From Protopterus annectens (taxonomy: Eukaryota; Chordata; Ceratodontiformes; Protopteridae): a stretch of 64,000 bases of DNA. A model generated the notes under the pieces. The model was not told where the DNA came from, ran no database searches, and saw nothing but the letters and a program-made list of their open reading frames with translations. Of the stretch, positions 56,105 to 64,000 are shown in pieces (positions within the stretch are counted from its first letter, which is position 1; every line of letters starts with the position of its first letter). Location of the stretch: the NCBI RefSeq assembly GCF_019279795.1, contig NC_056744.1:1507413338-1507477337 (forward strand), in the 5' to 3' direction. The translations under genes were made by a program, and so were the position numbers.

Positions 56105-56107
56105 CTA

Positions 56108-59100
56108 TTTTCTGCCCATAACTCTGCTCTTGCATGCACAGCTGACTGTTTCATGTATCACATATTTGCATAGCTTTCACATACCAATGGGGTATGTTGC
56201 AAATCCCAACATTGTCCATGCAACGTCCGTGTTACGGGCGGTGTTACACGCCTTACAGGGTTTGCTGTATATCTTGGCAGACATCTATCCTTGTTGTACT
56301 CTCACTGTACTCAGACACGCGGAGGCTTCATGTATCATGGCCTAGTTTTGATGTGTGTATGTCTATTTGTGCTGTGTGCATGGCTGTGGGTATGTCCCAC
56401 TATCATAATTTGTAAAGGTGACAGCCCTATAGGTTCTTCATGTAGACTGCTGTGTCATTTGACATGTCAGCACATACCTGCGGACAGTACTGCATGTCCT
56501 ACTGCAGCGCATTTCATACCTATCTTGCAGTCGATATTGCTGTTTCCTCACACATGGATCTGTTTCTGTTCATACCACTCCACCTCCTAGAGCAAGTTGC
56601 TGGACAAGGCCTTATCTGATAGTGGGACACATAGGGGCAGTATTGACATGTTGCTCTTACAAACGTAGATAGTTGACACAATAATAGGTTTTGCATTAGT
56701 ATGGCTTTTCTGTCGGATTTGGTGTCTTACTCACATGTTTGTCATTATTTCATGTCTTCAGTTATCATGAAAGTGCCAGAATGTTACTGTTGTTACGTGG
56801 AACACACCAACAATATGAGGCAGAACTCTGCACATTCTGCATAAATCTGTACAGTTGCGGAGTATGTGTCTGATACAAAATATCAACTTTCTGACACCTA
56901 TACACACACTGTATGGCGGCATCACAGGCCACATGCCATTACATTGATATTGCAGGACACACCCACCCAGACAGTTGTATTCCTCACATAGGCCAACAGC
57001 TGCTTATCCACACTAATTGGTCTATCATGTGCCATATGTGTGCGCCGGTATTTGCTCTTTCCGTCAGTGGCAGAGCTCACGTACGTGTCTGGGGGACTGG
57101 ACATTGTTACGGTGACACTGCCTGACACCCTGAGGGACACATTACTTTTGTGTCTATTAACCTTCCACATTGACATTCACAGGGCATACATTGTCATTCA
57201 CATTTGTCAGAGTACATGCGTGTGACTTGTACATGTTTTCGCATTTGTCCTGATGTCTTTCTTCTCACCTGTCCACCTAGTATCACTAGTTCTGTACATG
57301 TATTTTGGACAGATTACCTTCATACCCCTAACCTGTACACATTATGGGTAAATGCCCTGATGTTTGACCTTTGCCCTTGTTACATTTGTCATAGTGATGT
57401 GCCTTTCTGGTAAATTGCTGGCAAGGCATTGCGAACTGTGTGGTAGATAATAGTGACTGACATTTCCATTACATGATTAGTAACACTCATAACATCCGTA
57501 TTCATGGGTACGCCAGTATTCTCACAACGTTCTGACTTTGTCTGGGGTATATCTAATATAGTCCCTATTTGTATTTCATGTACTATGCCTTAGTGCAGCT
57601 GTGTTATTCTGACAGTTTGCCAGTTATGGGTACCATCTTGGTCGTACGCATGTCCATTGATGATAATCGCCTACATGACACTGATATAGGGCCCTACATA
57701 TTGCCAAAATGGTTTCCGCAATATCCAGTGGATGGTTTGCCCCATTATTGAGAATATAGGGTGCTATACCCACATCACTCCCACGGGGCGGGCCTACGAA
57801 ATCTCTGCCAAACAACACCTAGGCCCATTTCTGCATACCCATGATTCCCATACCTGACAACTCTCTACAGTACCCATTACACATGTTTAATGTGTGCGGT
57901 ACTGAAGTGTGGAGACACTTATATGCACTCCCCACTCTCCGGATATCAGTTCGTACATCATATATTCTATCGGCACATGTGTCATCACCCTTGCACCTGA
58001 TACTGTTGCATGTACAGCTATTTCGTATTTGCTGCGGTCACTTATTTTGCGTCAATGTCGGTCGACACAACGTAAGAAACAATTTTTGGAGTCCTGCAAT
58101 GGACAGCTATCTGCATGTTTAAAGTGTAGAACTTGCTGGACTGTCACTTTCTGGTCAATGGTTTGGAATGCTGCAGTTTATTCACCTTTCCTGCATGTCT
58201 GTTTGCCTACCCATATTAGATATAACGTGGCCTATTTATGTACATATGTCATATCTACGGGACATAAGTCTGTTGTGTATACATATATACATGCGCATTC
58301 CTCATTTCATAACTTGCTTTGGTTTATGTCAGTGGATTATGTGTATACACATATATCTATATCCATACCATACCTTTCCACTATACAGATTGTCACAGAG
58401 TGTACAGCTGGTTGCCCCTTTATCTTCGCTGTGTTTTACATAAACCTGTGTCTATCTGGCAATGTAGTGGCATTTCATTTGAGACTTACTGTGGGGAATT
58501 CTGGAAAGCAGTTCAGGTTACGACTGCATACCCTTCAGAGAATCCATGCTACTGACACACCCGTTATTCTATCCACTTTCTATGTTTGTTCTGGCACATA
58601 TCTGGGGTTTGTCCCTATTTGTACCAGTAGTTTGCATGGCTTTGTCCGGTTTCATACTTTACGAGGTTAACAGGTTTGAGCCATGTATAACTAACGTGGG
58701 GGAAACAACATTCATTTACTATGCTGTGAGCGGATCACACACGCACAGGTGCACTTGCATTTCCTTATTAGGTTACGCGCAGGCCGCATGCATATCCTTA
58801 TTGTGGGTTACATATGTTTACTAAGTCTTTGTGCTTACGTGGGCTTTATTACTTGTGACAGTACCAGTAATTATCTGTAATCCAGTTAACGGACGCCATG
58901 AAACACACGTTCACCTTTACATATTTAACTGTCTGTACAGCACAGACGCATTCATTACACTTTCACATTATATGTGCTGTAGTCGTTGTTCAACCGGGAC
59001 TGCATTCACGTTGGCCGGATGCTGTAACCACTATACGTTTGGTGTTCTGACTATATGCATACCCATAGTACATAGCTACATTAACATATGCCTCACCGCT

Positions 59101-61333
59101 TCACTTACGTCACAGGCATCCATTCTCCTGCTGGGAAAAATGTGGTACTACATGTTACACATTCCCTATTCCCTACTGCTCTGGGCCCAAGCTGCATATT
59201 TAATCACTGCAGGGATATTCAGAACCCAAAGGCTTATAGTCCTGACACATACAGGTCTTTAATTGTCAGGGTGTTCATGTGGTGATCTGGGTTTAGGCTT
59301 GTCCGCCTGGTGTACGGAACTGCCCTGACCATGTTCAAATGTCAGACAAAGCACATGGACAGGGTTTGTCCATTTTAAACATTTAATCTGTGTTTACAGA
59401 CACAGGTGTTTGGGCACCTGTCAGCAGCTTATGATGTTGGCAATACATAATATGGGTGGGGGTGGTTACGATACATAATCCACGGTGAGTGGTGTTCCCA
59501 TTCACATTTGACTATTTCCTGTATTCATTCTTACGAGGGTTATTATTTTGCACATGACTTAACTATGAATTAACTACGGGTATGCAGTAGTACAGTCAAC
59601 ATATGTGACGGTTTGTTACAGTATATATGTACGGACCTCTGTAATACTGGGGACTGCCCCACATCCTTCACAACATTTCCTGCTTATGTACATACTATTA
59701 TTCAATGAACTTTCGAAGCTTGTGAGAGCAGTAATTACATCTGTCCCTATTTGTCCACCCATCCTTTTAGGCTTTGTCCAGGTTTTGTTGCTGTAATAGG
59801 TTGAGAGGTGGTGTCGGTATGTGATTGAGTTGAATATATACTGTCGATAATTCAGTGGGGAGTAGGGTTACCACTTGTTCCTCTTTGCGAGGGGAGGTCC
59901 CACTTTGGACAGTTGTGTCCTGCGACGACACCTAAGACATGGCAAATGTCCTGTGATTTTAAGACAATAATATATTTCTTATTTTCTTTACTAGTTGCAT
60001 GATACAGGTATTTTGTATCTGGTGCACATAACTATTATTTGGGATAGCATAAGCTATTCAAATGCTATGGCATAAGCTTTTATCTTGGCATACACGTGTA
60101 ATTCTGTCCTTTGCACTGGCCGGGGGTATGTTTTATTCTGCTAATTCTCACATTTCTACAAGGGATGTCCCACCTTGGCCATCTGAACAGGTGGCAACCC
60201 TAGTGGGGTGACCTGCATGGTGGACAGCTGTTCCATCCTGCGTAGTATGATTTGCATGTCTGTGTAGAAACTGAACAGTACCGTGACTACACATACATGT
60301 TTTGTCCAGATGTGTACAGTAATGGACACCGCATGTAAACAACTCTGAGGTTTCAACAGGTTACTTATCCCACGTGGGATGTACACACATTTTGCCGTAA
60401 CATTAACGCGCGGGCATTTGGATTTATGTACCTGTGATGGGATGTTTACAAACGTGGAATACATATTTGCAATCTGGACACTGCCTAGGATGATACTTCC
60501 TACTACATATGGGGAATACTCGCTATGTGTAGGTGTACGGATGCGCAAGGCTGGTAGCTGGATTTGGTGGACATTTGGACATGGGTGCGGGTTATGTGCT
60601 ATACAGGGGTTGTTGCGTATTGCATTTGCATGCATGGGTTCTACTTTTGGATATCCCGGTTCTGCATATAGCATCCTATGTGTATGTGACGGTTACGTTC
60701 CTGTTCATGTGTATAGCACATTTTAATATACATATGTTTGTGTGTGTTTGGTATACAATTTGGACTGTCAGGTTTCTTTACGGTTGTTATATAGCCACAA
60801 CTGCCCTGCTGTGTACTATCACTACCACTGTGGGACTGCTGGTGACCATACCCATGGGGCTAGACGTGTGGATTGGTGGCACGCTGACATGATGCCCTTC
60901 ACTTCCACTGGGTATAACTTCTGACAGTGCAGTACATTACGGACACACGATTTTAAATATCATTTGTTCCATGGACGGAAACTCATATTATGTTGCGTGC
61001 ATTTCTGTTTGGTTCTCCATTTTGTGTGGCCGGGAACTGTCTTGAATGCTTTGCATACGTTTCATTATCTACGGACACTGATAGGTGCGATTACTATTGC
61101 AGACAGGCTATAATATTCAGCAGTTTAGGTTGCTCATTGCCAGCAGACATTGACACGCCTCTGGGCGCAGCTTAGTAACGCCCCATGCACTCGCGCACGT
61201 GTCCTATGCAAGTGGATGTGGTAGCGGCACACCTTCATTAATATGCATATGGCGCTACTACACCATTTATACGCTGCACGGCCAGCGCAGGCCTTACACC
61301 GGCCTTGTGCCGAGCTTCATGAATCCGGGGGAT
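56108..61333 (-). repeat. Right inverted arm (about 5.2 kb)
   Basis: Reverse complement of 28642-33449. Matching pairs include 60533-60892 with 29083-29442, 59605-59796 with 30182-30373, 59088-59285 with 30693-30890, and 56922-57176 with 32622-32870. The arm is about 0.4 kb longer than the left one, mainly through an extra segment near 58.25-58.7 kb. No gene is supported within it. Confidence 0.9.
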
Positions 61334-62149
61334 GGCTTTTTAAATAATAATGTCTGTAATATACAAAAAAAAAACCTCAACATGTATTCAGAAAATCTCT
61401 AGAGTAATAACATTTACTGATACAGCAAGCCTACCCTGCTTTAGAAGTCACTATAATCAAGTCATTACAAAAAGTGCTTCACTTGATATATAGAAAAATA
61501 TATCATGATTGTTAGCAGACATGCAAGAAGGCTACTGTAAAAACAAATGTAACTAGATTTTGCCTTTGTTTCTTAAGTTGTCTTATTATAAGCCAAAACT
61601 ATACCAAACCATTCATTATTGAGAAAAATGCAATATTATTGTGAATATAATATATGTAGTTAAGCTAAAAATCTAACTAAAGCAAGAGAAATGGTTAAAC
61701 ATATAATCTAGGACATAAAATATAAATAACATTTCCCAAACCTGCAACTAAAGCTATACCCACATTGTAATCAGGGACATCGGGAGGCATATGCACTGTA
61801 CTGATTTCAGTACAACTTTTTTAGAAGGGGGGGGTAGCTTTTTTGAAAAAAAAAAACGTACATATTTCTTCCTTTTTAAAGGGTGTTGGCTCCATTAAGG
61901 AGGATACCAGCCAGTCGGAAGTGAGCTCACATCATGTCCGGCTGGCTGCGAGCGGGAAACAATCGCAAATGGATTATCAGACACTGCGAGCGAGCGGGAA
62001 TAGTTGGAAAGCAATCAATCCATGAACAGATTATCAGGTAAGAGTGGGAAGGCAAGCAAGTGTGTGGGAAATGTAGTTTGGAAGGCAAGCAAGTGTGTTC
62101 GCAAATGGAATATCACTGCGAGCAACAAACAGATTATCTGTGTGTGTTG
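61334..62149. other. Right flank of giant element, unassigned
   Basis: AT-rich, with short homopolymers (A and G runs near 61825-61860). No gene seen. Decayed copies of the GGAAGGCAA word of the next repeat begin near 62045. Confidence 0.5.
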
Positions 62150-62312
62150 TAGTTGGAAGGCAATCAATCCACAAACTCTGTGTGTGTTGCAGCTGGAAGG
62201 CAATCAATCCACAAACTGTGTGTGTTGTAGTTGGAAGGCAATCAATCCACAAACTGTGTGTGTTGTAGTTGGAAGGCAATCAATCCACAAAGTGTGTGTG
62301 TGTAAATTCCTC
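62150..62312 (+). repeat. About 38-bp tandem repeat, 4 copies
   Basis: TTGGAAGGCAATCAATCCAC followed by AAACTGTGTGTGTTGTAG recurs about four times, with lengths of 38-40 bp. Degenerate copies (GGAAGGCAAGCAAGTGTG) precede it near 62048-62100. Confidence 0.9.
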
Positions 62313-62457
62313 CCACATAATACACCTGCTGGCTATAGGTGTTCAGGCTCAAACCCTGTACCTTTGCTTCAGAGTAAGAAGAGCCTAAAGTCCCTAACCA
62401 CCACCATTTCTGAACTTTGCTCAGATTTGCTTTTCTAATGGTTGTGAGCTATGGTGA

Positions 62458-62605
62458 GAAGTGAGAACTGAGAAATGAAGTTGTATTTCCCCCATTATTG
62501 TTTTTGTTGTTTGTCCAGGTTTTTTGTGCTAAGGTGTGAAGTGAGAACTGAATTTGTATTCCCTCATTACTGGCTTTCTTTGTCCAGGTTTTTTGTGCTA
62601 AGAGG
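62458..62605 (+). repeat. Partial tandem duplication (about 75-80 bp)
   Basis: Two blocks start GAAGTGAGAACTGA and end TTTGTCCAGGTTTTTTGTGC. A related TCCAGATTTC..GTG/GTA word recurs near 62840 and 63815 next to GGTTGAGAGG, so it belongs to a dispersed family I cannot name. Confidence 0.6.
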
Positions 62606-62661
62606 TTGAGAGCTATCTAAATGATAGCCATTAAGTTTGTCTTCCTATTTTTCAAACTACC

Positions 62662-62735
62662 AATTTAACATAGTGGTATGTTGCACTGACTATAGTGCAT
62701 ATGGTTCTGGGTTCAAGACATGCATGGTGATAACA
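62662..62735 (+). repeat. tRNA-derived SINE-like segment
   Basis: TAGTGGTATGTTGCACTGA, then CATATGGTTCTGGGTTCAAG reads like a tRNA D-arm/A-box followed by a B-box (GGTTCAAG). The arms are imperfect, so this is not a functional tRNA gene. Confidence 0.45.
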
Positions 62736-62944
62736 CAGCATTTTATTCTAGCAACTTTCCAAAATTATACAAGCAATGTTTAAAATGTGTCCCTGGTTTT
62801 TGGGATTTTGTCCCCCCACCCAATAAATGTTGGTTTTTTCCAGATTTCTTGTGCTGCAAAGTTCAGAGATACAGCTGAGTGTCGCCATTTTACAAGGAGC
62901 TGAGAGCTGCAGGGGAACTTAAGTTTAGTGCTGCTTATGCTGAG

Positions 62945-63035
62945 TCTGCTTGTACTGTTAATAACACAACAGGTAGTGTACTTTCTTTTGATGCAGAAGG
63001 CTGTGGGTTCTTCTCCCACAGTAGGTAGATGCATT
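62945..63035 (+). repeat. tRNA-derived SINE-like segment
   Basis: GGTAGTGTACTTTCTTTTG, then GCAGAAGGCTGTGGGTTCTT and CTCCCACA gives a CTTTC/GAAGG-like anticodon arm and a perfect TGTGGG/CCCACA T-stem around GGTTCTTCTCC. The tRNA-like head suggests a second SINE family member. Confidence 0.5.
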
Positions 63036-64000
63036 GCTGATACTGTACTGTGTTGTAAAGGGGATGGATGCTGTAGTCCGTTTTGGCGAAGATATCTAGT
63101 AGTAACTATGAACCTGTTATCAGTTTGCCATCCATTCCCTATTGCAATATTACTAGCGTATCATTGTTTTTAATGCAACATAGGCAATTTATTCCTCAAG
63201 GGCAACAGGCACATTATTTGTAGATGAAACCATGAAATATAAAGTTGTTTGCTAGCAGCAGCCTCTTCATTAGTTAGAGGTTTCTCTAATGTGGAATTAT
63301 GTAGATGGCTTTTACTAGTTCAGAGATTGTGCATATTTACTGATACTGGTGGACTGTAGAAGTTTGAGTAGACTTTTATGATGGAAGGGTATCAAAGAGC
63401 ATGTGTATGTTTCATGTGCAAGGGGCCTATGATTTGAAAACAGCCCAAAGTTAATCTTTATCTGCCACTGGCAAAATGTATTTTCTTTGAATGTGGGTTT
63501 CAATGCTGTTTCAATGAATGTGAGTTTCAGGGGCAGAGAAGTTTTAATGCTAAGTCTAGTTTCATTGTGAGACTGCATTGCTTTGTTTAGCAGATATTTA
63601 TTTGTGTTCGTGCTGTAAAATGCAAAATAAAACTTTTCTGGCAAATCATTTAGGAATGAAGTCACTAAATAATGACCGACGTTAAGTTTCAGACGTCATA
63701 ATCTTCAGAAAAATGCATGCTAAAGCAAGACCTGATATTCTATCAACTGTCTTAAGTTTATACAAGATCAGTTTTTAGTACTGTTTGTATGTTCCCCCAA
63801 TATATTTGGCCTTGTCCAGATTTCCTGTATTAAGAGGTTGAGAGGTATGTGCAAATAAATCGCTTTATAGAATTGGGAATATCCAAACCTCTCAACTGTC
63901 CCCAATTTTGGCTCAAAATGTTGCTCTCCCCCTAATAATCTCTCCGCAAAATAGCAATTTTGGAAGAAAATGTGGAGGGTTTACTTTTATAAATAACTGT
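63036..64000. other. Unassigned DNA
   Basis: No gene seen. GGTTGAGAGGT at 63835 and ACCTCTCAAC at 63890 form a small inverted pair of a motif common at the ends of vertebrate DNA repeats. Confidence 0.4.

Noticed and set aside
55293-56135. 280-codon frame across the N gap
   Set aside because: Most of it is unknown sequence; not interpretable.
57909-58670. 253-codon open frame in the right arm
   Set aside because: The homologous part of the left arm does not keep the frame, the composition is low-complexity, and no domain is visible. Probably chance.

Overview
The window looks like repeat-dense vertebrate DNA. It holds CR1-clade LINEs with their 8-bp 3' tail repeats, an R4/Dong-like LINE, a Penelope-like retroelement with a GIY-YIG endonuclease, Harbinger/PIF transposon genes, tRNA-derived SINE-like units and very long CA/TG microsatellites. 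The mix fits an amphibian or another large-genome vertebrate, but I cannot name the species. I recognise no ordinary host gene; every protein-coding trace I can support belongs to a mobile element.

Layout. From 0 to 11.2 kb there are scattered CR1 fragments in AT-rich, mostly unassigned DNA. From 12.0 to 14.3 kb lies a degenerate R4/Dong-like LINE on the minus strand. From 15.7 to 26.3 kb there is a nest: a plus-strand CR1 (CR1-A) was interrupted by a minus-strand CR1 (CR1-B, 17325-19983, apparent 7-bp target duplication). Its 3' UTR was then hit by a young Penelope-like element (21311-26267, 15-bp target duplication). That element has two overlapping ORFs joined by a canonical A AAA AAC slippery site in the correct -1 relation, plus an inverted 5'-truncated second copy. 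From 27.8 to 28.4 kb is a 76-bp tandem array.

From 28,642 to 61,333 lies the most striking object: about 32.7 kb bounded by two inverted arms of about 4.8 and 5.2 kb, whose outer ends are perfect inverted complements resembling amphibian Harbinger termini. Inside are a broken Harbinger transposase (35.4-36.3 kb, plus) and an apparently intact two-exon Myb/SANT-like gene of 443 codons (49.0-45.8 kb, minus). These are the two proteins that Harbinger elements are known to need. The interior also carries a LINE tail, a 680-bp MITE-like element sitting in a TA repeat, a satellite of about 13 SINE-like units, a 115/111-bp array, a very diverged CR1 and a 500-N gap. I read this as a giant, partly decayed Harbinger-type transposon, or a locus derived from one.

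From 61.3 to 64 kb is flanking DNA with a 38-bp tandem repeat and tRNA-like SINE pieces. The elements act as a layered record of insertions, not as a pathway. The one functional pairing is transposase plus Myb-like protein inside the giant element, of which only the Myb-like partner still looks translatable.
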